Source of the DNA: JALHMQ01 sp020248785
GTDB taxonomy: Bacteria > Pseudomonadota > Gammaproteobacteria > Burkholderiales > Burkholderiaceae_F
Length of the DNA stretch: 16,838 bases
NCBI GenBank assembly: GCA_046343415.1
Contig: JBKDNL010000050.1
Coordinates: forward strand, 1 to 16,838
Direction: 5' to 3'
The notes under the pieces were generated by a model. The model worked only from the letters and a program-made list of their open reading frames with translations, made no database searches and had not been told where the DNA came from. The position numbers were made by a program, and so were the translations under genes. Below are positions 1-10,078 of this stretch, one piece after another. Numbering within the stretch: the first letter of the stretch is position 1; each line of letters opens with the position of its first letter.

Positions 1-2114
<2,114 letters not shown>

Positions 2115-2122
2115 TGCCGCTC

Positions 2123-2749
2123 CTAAAGGCTGGTGGCCGCGCGGGCCGCCTGGTCGTACATCCCCGACAGAAAGCGCAGGAAGGCCGCCAGTTCGCCCAG
2201 CCGCGCGTTCTCGCTGCCGTCTTTGTTCAGCGCTGCGACCAGGCAGGCCTCGCGCACCTCGCGATAGCGGGCGATGTACTGCTGCCCCGCGTAGGAGGTG
2301 GAGAACAGCACTTCCTTGCCCCTCTTGTCGCTCTGCACCAGGCGCAGGCCCACCAGCTTCTTCAAGGCATAGGCCACGACGTGGGTGTCTTCCATGTTGA
2401 GCATGAAGCAGATGTCGCCGAGCTTCTTCTCGCGGGCGCGATGGTTCACGTGATGCAGCAGCAGCACTTCGAGCGGCGTGAGGTCCTTCAGGCCGGCCGC
2501 CGCCATGCAGCGCACCACCCAGCGGTTGAAGGCGTTGGAGACCAGAATGAGGCCGAACTCGAACTCCGACAGCTCCTGGCTCTTGGGCGAGACCAGATGC
2601 GACGATGAAACGAACAGGCGCGGCACAACAGGATCAACGGCGCCGCCACCAGGCGTGTCAGCCACCGCACCGGTCGCACGGGGCGGCTTCAGCACGCTGC
2701 GTCGCGCCGACTTGGGGTGTGCGCTTGTTTTCGCTCGAGCCTGCGGCAC
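2123..2749 (-). CDS. Winged-helix (MarR-like) transcriptional regulator
   Basis: A predicted DNA-binding regulator of 208 residues. Residues 1-60 form a basic, Ala/Pro-rich, probably disordered extension. Residues 62-86 look helical, and residues 88-165 read as a winged helix of the MarR-like type (DLTPLEVLLLHHVNHR, then MLNMEDTHVVAYALKKLVG as the recognition region, then a basic wing near SDKRGKEV). I chose the GTG at 2749 because AGGGAG lies 5 nt upstream; an in-frame GTG at 2779 would add ten residues but has no good ribosome site. The gene ends 8 bp before the hydantoinase gene and is divergent from the TRAP genes, so it probably controls one or both and perhaps itself. No ligand domain is recognisable. 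Family assignment is by motif and context only. Confidence 0.8.
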   Translation of the reverse strand: MPQARAKTSAHPKSARRSVLKPPRATGAVADTPGGGAVDPVVPRLFVSSSHLVSPKSQELSEFEFGLILVSNAFNRWVVRCMAAAGLKDLTPLEVLLLHHVNHRAREKKLGDICFMLNMEDTHVVAYALKKLVGLRLVQSDKRGKEVLFSTSYAGQQYIARYREVREACLVAALNKDGSENARLGELAAFLRFLSGMYDQAARAATSL

Positions 2750-2794
2750 GATCGCTCCCTGACGGCGCCGCCTGCACACGGGGCAGCCGAAGTT

Positions 2795-2815
2795 TTATCG
2801 ACAAATTATCGACAA
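2795..2815. promoter_or_regulatory. Tandem 10-bp direct repeat, likely operator
   Basis: TTATCGACAA occurs twice without mismatch, at 2795-2804 and 2806-2815, separated by one base. The 11-bp period puts both copies on the same face of the helix. The pair ends 4 bp before a consensus -35 box for the TRAP genes. Read on the minus strand, each copy contains GATAA, which could serve as part of the regulator's own -10 region. I infer a regulator binding site; which protein binds is not shown. Confidence 0.6.
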
Positions 2816-2819
2816 TTTC

Positions 2820-2848
2820 TTGACATCGTAGAGAGTCTGCACTAGCTT
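2820..2848 (+). promoter_or_regulatory. Candidate sigma-70 promoter of the TRAP operon
   Basis: A perfect TTGACA -35 box (2820-2825) is followed after 17 bp by TAGCTT (2843-2848), a weak -10 with three of six consensus bases. Transcription would start near 2855, giving a leader of about 83 nt before the binding-protein ATG. The strong -35 with weak -10, directly downstream of tandem repeats, fits an activator-dependent promoter, but that is inference. Confidence 0.5.
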
Positions 2849-2863
2849 TTCAACCCGCTACGA

Positions 2864-2880
2864 CAACGACCCTGTCGTTG
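2864..2880. promoter_or_regulatory. Inverted repeat in the TRAP leader
   Basis: CAACGAC and GTCGTTG form a perfect 7-bp inverted repeat around a 3-bp centre, about 10-26 bp after the proposed transcription start. The CGACA core of the upstream tandem repeat recurs here at 2861-2865 and, inverted, at 2873-2877, which suggests a related operator site. It could instead be a leader hairpin. Confidence 0.4.
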
Positions 2881-2937
2881 CGCCGCACTGCGCCGCACCT
2901 GCACCAAGACGCGCGCGTCACCTCGAGGAGATCACGG

Positions 2938-3933
2938 ATGAGATTCGCCAAGCACCTGCTCGCCGGCCTGCTGGGCGGCGCCATTGCCGTCGGCGCCCAG
3001 GCGCAGACCAAGTGGGACATGCCAACGGGCTACCCTATCAGCAATCCGCACACCGTCACCCTGCAGCAGCTCGCCAAGGACATCGAGTTCGAGACCAAGG
3101 GCAAGCTGCGCATCGTGGTGCACCCCAACGGCTCGCTGTTCCGCGCGCCGGAGATCATGCGGGCGGTGGAGAGCGGCCAGGCGCAGGTCGGCGAGATCTT
3201 GATGAGCCTGCTCGTCAACCAGAACCCGATTTTCGGCCTCGACTCGCTGCCCTTCCTGGCCACCAGCTTCGACGATTCTTACCGGCTCTACCAGGCGCAG
3301 AAGCCGGTGCTCGAGCGCATCCTCGACAAGCGCGGCGTCAAGCTGCTGTACGCCGTGGCCTGGCCGCCGCAAGGCATCTATGCCAAGCGTGAGCTGCGCT
3401 CCGGGGCCGACATGAAGGGCCTGAAGTGGCGGGCCTACAACCCGGCCACGACCAAGATCGCGCAGACCGTGGGCGCAACGCCGCTCACGATCCAGGCCGC
3501 GGAGCTGTCCCAGGCCCTGGCCACCGGCGTGGTCGACTCGACCATGACCTCGGGTGCCACCGGTGTGGACTCCAAGATCTGGGAGAGCCTCACCCACTAT
3601 CACACGGTCAATGCCTGGCTGCCCAAGAACATGCTGGTCGTGAACAAGAAGGAGTTCGACAAGCTGGACAAGGCAACGCAGGACACGGTTGTCCGACTTG
3701 CGGCGGAAGCCGAGCGCAAGGGCTGGGAGCGCATGCGCGCCTACAACCAGGAGTCGATCGACACCCTGGCCAAGAACAAGATGTCGATCATCACGCCGAC
3801 GCCGCAACTCATGGCCGACATGAAGAAGATCGGTGACGAAATGGTCGCCGACTGGCTCAAGCAGGCGGGCGCCGATGGCAAGGAAGTCCTTGACGCCTTC
3901 AACAAGAGCGCAAAGCCCGCCGCCAAGAAGTAA
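2938..3933 (+). CDS. dctP: TRAP transporter substrate-binding protein, DctP family
   Basis: The periplasmic solute receptor of a tripartite ATP-independent transporter, 331 residues, normal for the family. The ATG at 2938 has GAGGAG 7 nt upstream. Residues 1-22 are a Sec signal peptide with a likely cleavage at AQA-Q. The mature part has the DctP fold; Arg165 in LKWRAYN is at the place where family members hold the carboxylate of their ligand, so an organic acid or amino-acid-like ligand is expected. The C-terminus is Lys/Ala-rich. It is the first gene of the operon with the two permease subunits, from which it is separated by a terminator-like hairpin. The symbol denotes the family only: dicarboxylate as substrate is not implied. 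Context suggests a cyclic amide or a related acid. Confidence 0.93.
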   Translation: MRFAKHLLAGLLGGAIAVGAQAQTKWDMPTGYPISNPHTVTLQQLAKDIEFETKGKLRIVVHPNGSLFRAPEIMRAVESGQAQVGEILMSLLVNQNPIFGLDSLPFLATSFDDSYRLYQAQKPVLERILDKRGVKLLYAVAWPPQGIYAKRELRSGADMKGLKWRAYNPATTKIAQTVGATPLTIQAAELSQALATGVVDSTMTSGATGVDSKIWESLTHYHTVNAWLPKNMLVVNKKEFDKLDKATQDTVVRLAAEAERKGWERMRAYNQESIDTLAKNKMSIITPTPQLMADMKKIGDEMVADWLKQAGADGKEVLDAFNKSAKPAAKK

Positions 3934-3947
3934 CCGACCCAGACCAC

Positions 3948-3973
3948 GCGCCCGCCACCGGGCGCTTTCTTTT
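3948..3973 (+). terminator. Terminator-like hairpin between binding-protein and permease genes
   Basis: GCGCCCG (3948-3954) and CGGGCGC (3959-3965) form a perfect 7-bp GC stem with a CCAC loop, followed by TTTCTTTT. It begins 14 nt after the binding-protein stop codon. As an intrinsic terminator leaking into the permease genes, it would give more receptor than membrane subunits, the ratio such transporters need. Confidence 0.75.
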
Positions 3974-3995
3974 GCCCGCTGCACCTGGGGTGCCG

Positions 3996-4508
3996 ATGAA
4001 AACAAGGCTGGACCCGCTGTACAACTTGTTCGGTGCCATCGGCGCGCTGTTCATCCTGCTCACGCTGCTGATCCAGGTTGTCTCGATCTTCGGCCGCTTC
4101 ATCAACTTCACGATTGACGGCTACGACGCCTATGCCGGCTACTTCCTCGCCGCTGGCTCGTTCTTCGCCCTGGCCCACACCTTGCGGCGTGGCGACCACA
4201 TCCGCGTCACCTTGCTCATCAGCCGCCTGAAAGGCGGCCCCCGCGTGTGGGCCGAGATTTTCTGCCTGGCAGTCGCGACCTTTCTGACCAGCTACTTCGC
4301 CTACTACGCCAGCCGGCTTGCCTGGGGCTCCTACGCCTACAACGACGTGTCGCAGAACGTGGACGCCACGCCCCTGTGGATCCCGCAGCTGTCGATGGCG
4401 CTGGGCATGGTCGCACTCGCGCTCGCCTTTGCCGAGGAGCTCGCCTATGTTTTGCGCCACCGGCACCTGCCGGCGCAGCAGAACCCCGAACTGGCGCGAA
4501 CGGAGTAG
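3996..4508 (+). CDS. TRAP transporter small permease, DctQ family
   Basis: The small inner-membrane subunit of the TRAP transporter, 170 residues. Four hydrophobic helices are visible at about residues 10-33, 45-62, 85-107 and 128-152. RRGDHIRV (64-71) between helices 2 and 3 is the typical DctQ signature. I chose the ATG at 3996 (MKTRLDPLYN) with GGGG just upstream; an in-frame TTG at 3972 would place the start within the T-tract of the preceding hairpin. It ends 9 bp before the large permease gene. It pairs with the large subunit to form the sodium-driven membrane component that accepts substrate from the periplasmic receptor. Confidence 0.92.
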   Translation: MKTRLDPLYNLFGAIGALFILLTLLIQVVSIFGRFINFTIDGYDAYAGYFLAAGSFFALAHTLRRGDHIRVTLLISRLKGGPRVWAEIFCLAVATFLTSYFAYYASRLAWGSYAYNDVSQNVDATPLWIPQLSMALGMVALALAFAEELAYVLRHRHLPAQQNPELARTE

Positions 4509-4517
4509 CAGACGGCC

Positions 4518-5816
4518 ATGGACGCCTTGATCGCCCTGCTGCTGATCGTCCTCATCTTTGCCTTCCTTGGCGCCGGCGTATGGATCGGCATCGCGATCCT
4601 CGGCGTGGCGTGGATGGCGATGGAGCTGTTCACCGACCGCGTGGCCGGCGACGCGCTCGCCCTCACGGTCTGGGGCTCGCTGTCGTCGTGGACGCTCACG
4701 GCGCTGCCGCTGTTCATCTGGATGGGCGAGATCCTGCTGAAGACGCGCTTGTCCGAGGGTCTGTTCCGCGGGCTGGCACCCTGGCTTCAGAGCCTCCCCG
4801 GCCGGCTCCTGCACACCAACATCATTGGCTGCACGATCTTCGCCGCGGTGTCCGGATCATCGGCCGCGACCTGCGCCACCATCGGCAAGATCACGCTACC
4901 GGAGCTGCGCAAGCGCGGCTACCCGGAGATGATCGCGGTCGGCTCGCTCGCGGGCGCGGGCACGCTCGGGCTGCTGATCCCGCCGTCGATCATCATGATC
5001 GTCTACGGCGTGGCGGCCGACGTCTCCATTGGCAAGCTCTTCATCGCTGGCGTGCTGCCCGGGCTGATGCTGGCCGGCCTGTTCATGGCCTACACGATCT
5101 TCTGGTCGCTGCGCAATCCGGACCGCATCCCGGCACCGGACATCAAGCTCAATCTTCTTGGCAAGCTGCGCGAGGGGCAGCACCTGCTCCCCGTGGTAGC
5201 CCTGATCGCCGCCGTGCTCGGCTCGATCTACGCCGGCGTGGCCACGGCGACCGAGGCGGCTTCGCTCGGCGTGCTCGGGTCGCTGCTGCTTGCCATGGTC
5301 CAGCGAACCTTGAGTTGGAAGACCTTCTGGGACTCGCTCATGGGCGCCACTCGCCTGTATTGCATGATCGCGCTGATCCTGGCCGGCTCGTCGTTCCTGT
5401 CGCTGTCCATGGGCTTCATTGGCCTGCCGCGCCACCTGGCCGAGACGATCAGCGCGCTCAATCTGTCGCCCTTCGCGCTGATCATGCTGCTGATGGTGTT
5501 CTTCATCGTCCTCGGCTGCTTCCTGGATGGGATCAGCATGGTGGTGCTGACGATGGCGGTTCTGTTGCCCACCTTGCAGGCGGCCGGAATCGACCTGCTG
5601 TGGTTCGGCATCTTCATCGTGATCGTGGTGGAAATGGCGCAGATCACACCGCCGGTGGGCTTCAACCTGTTCGTCTTGCAGGGGATGACGCCGAACCAGA
5701 TCAACACCATCGCGCGCGCTGCCTTCCCGTACTTCGTGATGATGGTCATCGCGGTGTTGCTGGTCTACTTCATTCCATCGCTGGTGACCTACCTGCCCTC
5801 GCAGATGCGGCTTTAG
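4518..5816 (+). CDS. TRAP transporter large permease, DctM family
   Basis: The large inner-membrane subunit that carries the transport pathway, 432 residues, close to the usual DctM length. It is hydrophobic throughout with about a dozen helices. SGSSAATCATIGKITLPELR (from residue 112) and a later run of ITPPVGFNLFV are family hallmarks, the two matching segments belonging to the inverted halves that bind substrate and sodium. The ATG at 4518 lies 9 bp after the small-permease stop with only a weak ribosome site, so translation is probably coupled. Expected to import the receptor's ligand using a sodium gradient. No degradation or frameshift is seen. Confidence 0.95.
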   Translation: MDALIALLLIVLIFAFLGAGVWIGIAILGVAWMAMELFTDRVAGDALALTVWGSLSSWTLTALPLFIWMGEILLKTRLSEGLFRGLAPWLQSLPGRLLHTNIIGCTIFAAVSGSSAATCATIGKITLPELRKRGYPEMIAVGSLAGAGTLGLLIPPSIIMIVYGVAADVSIGKLFIAGVLPGLMLAGLFMAYTIFWSLRNPDRIPAPDIKLNLLGKLREGQHLLPVVALIAAVLGSIYAGVATATEAASLGVLGSLLLAMVQRTLSWKTFWDSLMGATRLYCMIALILAGSSFLSLSMGFIGLPRHLAETISALNLSPFALIMLLMVFFIVLGCFLDGISMVVLTMAVLLPTLQAAGIDLLWFGIFIVIVVEMAQITPPVGFNLFVLQGMTPNQINTIARAAFPYFVMMVIAVLLVYFIPSLVTYLPSQMRL

Positions 5817-5879
5817 ACCCGCAGGCCGGAGCGCTAGGCCCTAGAATCCGCGCCCGTTGCGTTCGAGGTGCGGTAATCC

Positions 5880-7127
5880 ATGCGGGTCCTTGTCATTGGT
5901 GGCGGAATCATCGGCGTCACCACGGCGTACAGCCTGCGCCAACGTGGCCTCGAGGTCACCGTGCTGGAGCGCAATGCCGGTGTTGCCCAGGAAGCAAGTT
6001 TTGCCAATGCGGGCGTGATCGCGCCGTCCTACGCCGCGCCCTGGGCGCAGCCCGGCATGCCGAAGAAGGTGCTGGCGCAGTTGTTCAGGCGCGACGCCGC
6101 GGTGGTGTTCCGGCCCACCCGCGACCGCGCGCTGTGGCGTTGGCTGCGGCAGTGGTACCGCGAGTGCGAGCTCGAGCGCTTTGCGCGCAACAAGGCGCGC
6201 ATGCAGCGGCTTGCCAGCTATAGCCGCGCGCAACTGCATGAGGTGGCCGCTCGCCACGCGATCGACTATGAGCAGGCACGTGGCTACTTGCAGCTGTTTC
6301 GCAATGCCGACGAACTCGAGCGCAACGCGCCTGCGCGCAAGGTCCTGCAGGACCTCGGTGTGAGCTTTCGCCAACTGACCGAAACCGAGTGCCGTCAGAT
6401 CGAACCCACGCTCACTGAGGCCACGCCTCTGGCGGGCGGCGTGTACATGCCCGACGACGAAAGCGGCAACTGCGCCTATTTCGCCCGCAGGCTCAAGGAG
6501 ATCTGCGAGGGCGACGGCGTGGAGTTTCGCTTTGGCGCGCGGGTAACGGGATTGACTACTGGCCGCGGCCGCATCGAGTCGGTCCAGACCGCCGACGGGC
6601 CGCTGCCGGCGGATGCCTATGTGCTGGCGGCCGGCTGCGACAGCGCGCAATTGCTCACGGGCACGGGCATCGACGTGCCGCTGTATCCAGTTCAGGGCTA
6701 CTCGGCGACCGCGCAGATCACCCGCCACGAACACGCCCCGCTGCTTTCCATAATGGACGAGACGTACAAGGTCGCGGTCACGCGGCTGGGCAATCGCCTG
6801 CGGGTCGCCGGCATCGCCGAGATCGGCAAGCGCGCGCCGACGCTTCGCACTGCGTCGCTGCGCACCCTGCTCCGGGTTGCGCAAGACTGGTTTCCGGCCG
6901 CAGCATCGTGGAGCAGCGCGCAGTACTGGGTCGGAGCCCGGCCGATGCTGCCAGATGGTCCACCGCTACTGGGCGCCACGCCTTTGTCCAATCTGTACCT
7001 GAACATCGGTCACGGCTCGACGGGCTGGGCCATGGCCTGCGGCTCTGGACAGGTGCTCGCCGATGTTGTCACCGGCCGGGCGCCCGCGATCGGCCTTGAT
7101 GGCCTGACCCTCGCGCGATACCACTGA
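5880..7127 (+). CDS. dadA: D-amino acid dehydrogenase (FAD-dependent, DadA type)
   Basis: A flavoprotein of 415 residues that would oxidise D-amino acids to 2-oxo acids and ammonia, passing electrons to the respiratory chain at the inner membrane. An FAD-binding Rossmann motif, VIGGGIIGVTTAYSL, opens the protein (residues 5-19), followed by an acidic strand end at LERN. The C-terminal NIGHGSTGWAMACGSG segment (from residue 375) closes the flavin site and is very typical of DadA. GAGGTG lies 9 nt before the ATG, and TAGAAT at 5842-5847 could be a -10 box, though no -35 is clear. It follows the large permease gene on the same strand after 63 bp, so it may be cotranscribed. A related DAO-family oxidase of other specificity remains possible. 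Confidence 0.85.
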   Translation: MRVLVIGGGIIGVTTAYSLRQRGLEVTVLERNAGVAQEASFANAGVIAPSYAAPWAQPGMPKKVLAQLFRRDAAVVFRPTRDRALWRWLRQWYRECELERFARNKARMQRLASYSRAQLHEVAARHAIDYEQARGYLQLFRNADELERNAPARKVLQDLGVSFRQLTETECRQIEPTLTEATPLAGGVYMPDDESGNCAYFARRLKEICEGDGVEFRFGARVTGLTTGRGRIESVQTADGPLPADAYVLAAGCDSAQLLTGTGIDVPLYPVQGYSATAQITRHEHAPLLSIMDETYKVAVTRLGNRLRVAGIAEIGKRAPTLRTASLRTLLRVAQDWFPAAASWSSAQYWVGARPMLPDGPPLLGATPLSNLYLNIGHGSTGWAMACGSGQVLADVVTGRAPAIGLDGLTLARYH

Positions 7128-7187
7128 CTGCGCCAACCCAAGCCACGGTCGTGGCACGGCACGCGACGACGGTGTAGCGTGGAGCCG

Positions 7188-8669
7188 ATGCGGACAGCTT
7201 TGTACACCGTTGCGCAGTTGCGGGCGCTGGAGCAGGCAGCCGGGCAGCGCCTGCCGCCAGGCACACTGATGAGCCGCGCCGGTCGTGACGCAGCCGCGTG
7301 GATTCATGGCCGCTTCGGGTCCGAGCGCCTGCGCATCGTCGTCGTTTGCGGCCCCGGCAACAATGGCGGCGACGGCTACGCCTGCGCCGCCGCGCTTGCT
7401 GAACATGGGCATCAGGTGCACTGCGTGGCCCTGCGACCGCCTATGGCACGCGACGCCGCGAACGCCGCACAGCGTTGGTCTGCAAACCACGGCGCGCCGG
7501 CATTGACGATCGAGGAGATGCCACTCGATCTTGTGGTCGACGCGATGTTTGGCATCGGCCTTCAGCGCCCGCTCGAAGGCGTATTCGCGCACGCGGCGCA
7601 GTGGATCCGGTCGTGCCGCACGCGAGGCGTGACCGTGGTCGCACTCGATGTACCGAGCGGGCTGGACGCCGATCGCGGTGCCTGGATTGGCGGCGTTGCG
7701 GGTGTGCTCGCTGACGCAACATGCACTTTCCTGGCCGCGAAGCCCGGGCTCTTCACGGGCGATGGCACCGAGGCCTGCGGCGAGGTTGTCGTGTCCGATC
7801 TTCAAGTCACCGCCACTGAGGCGGGCGACGGAGAACTCAACGGGCCCCAGTGGTTTGCCGCGCTGCGACCGCGACGCGCGCGCAACAGCAACAAGGGCAG
7901 CTTCGGCAGCTTGGCAATCGTCGGCGGCAACACCGGCATGGTCGGCGCTGCCCTGCTGGCCGCCCGCGCCGCATTGCGGCTCGGCGCAGGTCGCGTGTAC
8001 GTGGATTGCATCGGCGCAGCAGACCTACGGGTCGATCCGCTCCAACCCGAATTGATGTTTCGCGGCGACACGGGGCTGGCGTTGCTGAGCCAGATGCAGG
8101 CTATCGTCGTTGGCTGCGGGCTTGGCAGCGACGGCGCGGCACGCGCCACCGTGCACGCCTGCCTCGCGACCACCTGCGCAGCCGTATTCGACGCGGATGC
8201 CCTCAACGTGATCGCCACCGACTCCGACCTCGACATCGCCGCGCGTCAGCATGGATCAGCGGCGCGCATCCTGACGCCCCACCCTCTCGAAGCAGCTCGG
8301 CTGCTTTCCGTCACCGCTGCCGAGGTTCAACGCGACCGCATCGCCGCCGCGCGGCGGCTCGCACATCGCTTTAGTGCCTGGCTGGTGCTCAAGGGCGCGG
8401 GCAGTGTGATTGCCGCGCCGGACGGTCGCTACTGGATCAACACCACGGGCAGCCCGGCGCTCGCCACCGCCGGCACCGGCGATGTGCTTGCCGGGATGAT
8501 CGGCGCGTTGTTGGCGCAAGGGTACGAGTCGCAGACTGCGGTACTTGGCGCGGTGTGGCTGCACGGGCGCGCCGGCGAGCGCCATGGCGGCGACGTTGGC
8601 CTGGTGGCGGGCGATGTGCCGCGGCTCGCCGCCGAGGCACTGAATGCGCTCAGAGTCGCGCAGCCCTGA
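7188..8669 (+). CDS. nnr: Bifunctional NAD(P)H-hydrate epimerase / ADP-dependent NAD(P)H-hydrate dehydratase
   Basis: A metabolite-repair enzyme of 493 residues. The N-terminal YjeF domain (about 1-215) epimerises damaged NAD(P)HX; its dinucleotide-binding motif GPGNNGGDG is at residues 55-63. The C-terminal ribokinase-like domain (about 230-490) dehydrates S-NAD(P)HX back to NAD(P)H using ADP; NKGSFG (235-240) starts it and ATAGTGDVLAG, with the probable catalytic Asp432, lies near the end. I chose the ATG at 7188, with GGAG 3 nt upstream; a GTG at 7179 in frame would add three residues. It converges with the ABC ATPase gene with only 3 bp between stop codons and no hairpin there. A small inverted repeat (GCCACG, 2-bp gap, CGTGGC) lies at 7142-7155 upstream. 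Confidence 0.95.
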   Translation: MRTALYTVAQLRALEQAAGQRLPPGTLMSRAGRDAAAWIHGRFGSERLRIVVVCGPGNNGGDGYACAAALAEHGHQVHCVALRPPMARDAANAAQRWSANHGAPALTIEEMPLDLVVDAMFGIGLQRPLEGVFAHAAQWIRSCRTRGVTVVALDVPSGLDADRGAWIGGVAGVLADATCTFLAAKPGLFTGDGTEACGEVVVSDLQVTATEAGDGELNGPQWFAALRPRRARNSNKGSFGSLAIVGGNTGMVGAALLAARAALRLGAGRVYVDCIGAADLRVDPLQPELMFRGDTGLALLSQMQAIVVGCGLGSDGAARATVHACLATTCAAVFDADALNVIATDSDLDIAARQHGSAARILTPHPLEAARLLSVTAAEVQRDRIAAARRLAHRFSAWLVLKGAGSVIAAPDGRYWINTTGSPALATAGTGDVLAGMIGALLAQGYESQTAVLGAVWLHGRAGERHGGDVGLVAGDVPRLAAEALNALRVAQP

Positions 8670-8672
8670 CGG

Positions 8673-9356
8673 TCAGAGCTTGATGCGCCCAGCCGCCAGT
8701 TCGATGCGACGACCGCAGCGCGCAGCAACCCCCGGATCGTGCGTCACCAGCACAAGAGTCGAGCCGCGCTCGCGGTTCAGTTCAAACATCAGCTCGATGA
8801 CCGCCTCGCCAGTGCGGGCGTCAAGGCTGCCCGTCGGCTCGTCGGCGAGCAGGATGGGCGGCCGTCCAACAAATGCACGCGCGAGCGCAACGCGCTGCTG
8901 CTCGCCGCCCGACAGGTACTTGGGGTAGTGACTGAGGCGCTCGCCGAGTCCCACCCGGCCGAGCAGCTCGCGCGCTGCGTCGGTGGCATTGCGCCCGTCC
9001 GGGACGTGACCGGAAAGTTCCATCGGCAGGAGCACGTTTTCCAGCGCCGTCAGGTGCGGCAGCAGCTGGAACGACTGGAACACGAAGCCGATCTTGGCGG
9101 CGCGCAGGGCAGCGCGCGCGTCTTCGTCCCGGCTGAACAAGTCCTCGCCGAAGATCTTCACCGTGCCGCTGCTCGGAACATCGAGTCCCGCCAGCAGTCC
9201 CAACAGAGTCGACTTGCCCGACCCCGATGCGCCCACGATGGCCACGGTCTCGCCCGATTCGATGGAGATGTCGATATCGGCGAGAATCGTGAGGCTCCCG
9301 GTGGCGTCCTGCACGATCTTGGTCAGGGCCTGGGCGGTAAGGGCAGTCGTGGTCAT
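8673..9356 (-). CDS. ybbA: ABC transporter ATP-binding protein, YbbA/LolD type
   Basis: A cytoplasmic ABC ATPase of 227 residues. Visible motifs in order are Walker A GASGSGKST (42-50), Q-loop FVFQSF, signature LSGGEQQR (148-155), Walker B ILLADEP, and the switch VTHD. Sequence character and its head-to-head position with the esterase gene match YbbA of Escherichia coli; this family powers MacB/LolC-like permeases. I chose the ATG at 9356 because the length matches YbbA (228); an ATG at 9380 gives eight more residues, and neither has a good ribosome site. The usual partner permease gene is absent: the next gene downstream is the convergent nnr. The partner must be elsewhere, or the ATPase acts with another permease. 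Role in export or lipoprotein handling is unproven. Confidence 0.88.
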   Translation of the reverse strand: MTTTALTAQALTKIVQDATGSLTILADIDISIESGETVAIVGASGSGKSTLLGLLAGLDVPSSGTVKIFGEDLFSRDEDARAALRAAKIGFVFQSFQLLPHLTALENVLLPMELSGHVPDGRNATDAARELLGRVGLGERLSHYPKYLSGGEQQRVALARAFVGRPPILLADEPTGSLDARTGEAVIELMFELNRERGSTLVLVTHDPGVAARCGRRIELAAGRIKL

Positions 9357-9425
9357 CGCTGGGGTGATCACCTGGGTCATCGCGTTTGCGCGCGTGGACA
9401 GCGCGCCACATGGCAAGAGAGTCGA

Positions 9426-10076
9426 ATGAGCGGAGTGTTGCGTTACTGGTGGATCGCACTGCTCGTCGCGCTGTGCGCACCCGGCGGCTACGCTGTGGCA
9501 CAGTCGCGCTCGGCGGTCATCTTGGTGCTGGGCGACAGCCTGTCGGCCGAGTACGGCCTGTCACGCGACACCGGCTGGGTTGGCCTGCTCACGAAGCGCC
9601 TGGCCCAGGAAACGCAAGGGGGGGCCAAGAGAGCGCATCAGTATACCGTCGTGAATGCGAGCATCAGCGGCGAAACCACAAGCGGCGGACGCACGCGTTT
9701 ACCAACACTGCTGAAGCAGCATCGGCCGTCGATCGTCATCCTGCAACTTGGGGCCAACGATGGACTACGCGGGCTGCCGCTGGCGACGATGCGGGACAAC
9801 CTGAATGCCATGATCGATGCCGGCCAGGCGGCCAATGCCAAGGTGCTGGTGGTCGGTATGCGCATGCCGCCCAATTTTGGCCGCGAGTACGCCGAGCGCT
9901 TCTTCGAGACCTTTGGGCAGGTGGCGCGCGAACAGAAGACCGGCTACGTGCCCTTCCTACTCGAGGGCTTTGCCGACCAGCTCGGGCTGTTCCAGCCCGA
10001 CCGCATTCATCCGAACGAGACAGCGCAACCACTCATGCTCGACACTGTGTGGCCGCGCCTGCGCCCGCTGCTTTGA
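9426..10076 (+). CDS. tesA: Arylesterase / multifunctional lysophospholipase-thioesterase (GDSL family, TesA type)
   Basis: A periplasmic SGNH hydrolase of 216 residues. Residues 1-26 form a Sec signal peptide ending near AVAQS. Catalytic blocks are all present: GDSLS with nucleophile Ser38, a glycine region GETTSGG, GAND (109-112) with Asn111, and DRIH with Asp192 and His195. The family hydrolyses aryl esters, acyl-CoA thioesters and lysophospholipids. The ATG at 9426 has AAGAGAG upstream. It shares a short spacer (9357-9425) with the divergent ABC ATPase gene, a pairing also known from enterobacteria, and is followed 2 bp later by the selenouridine synthase gene. No clear promoter boxes are seen in that spacer. 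Confidence 0.93.
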   Translation: MSGVLRYWWIALLVALCAPGGYAVAQSRSAVILVLGDSLSAEYGLSRDTGWVGLLTKRLAQETQGGAKRAHQYTVVNASISGETTSGGRTRLPTLLKQHRPSIVILQLGANDGLRGLPLATMRDNLNAMIDAGQAANAKVLVVGMRMPPNFGREYAERFFETFGQVAREQKTGYVPFLLEGFADQLGLFQPDRIHPNETAQPLMLDTVWPRLRPLL

Positions 10077-10078
10077 TC

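Noticed and set aside
2932..4005. Minus-strand open frame of 357 codons opposite the TRAP binding-protein gene
   Set aside because: Antisense shadow of a gene with a signal peptide and clear family fold; no ribosome site or domain.
4247..6223. Plus-strand open frame of 658 codons across the permease and dehydrogenase genes
   Set aside because: It overlaps three recognised genes in another frame and its product is Arg/Ala/His-rich with no recognisable domain.
7142..7155. GCCACG/CGTGGC inverted repeat upstream of nnr
   Set aside because: Only 6 bp per arm with a 2-bp centre in GC-rich DNA and no promoter boxes nearby; chance is likely, so it is not listed as a separate site.
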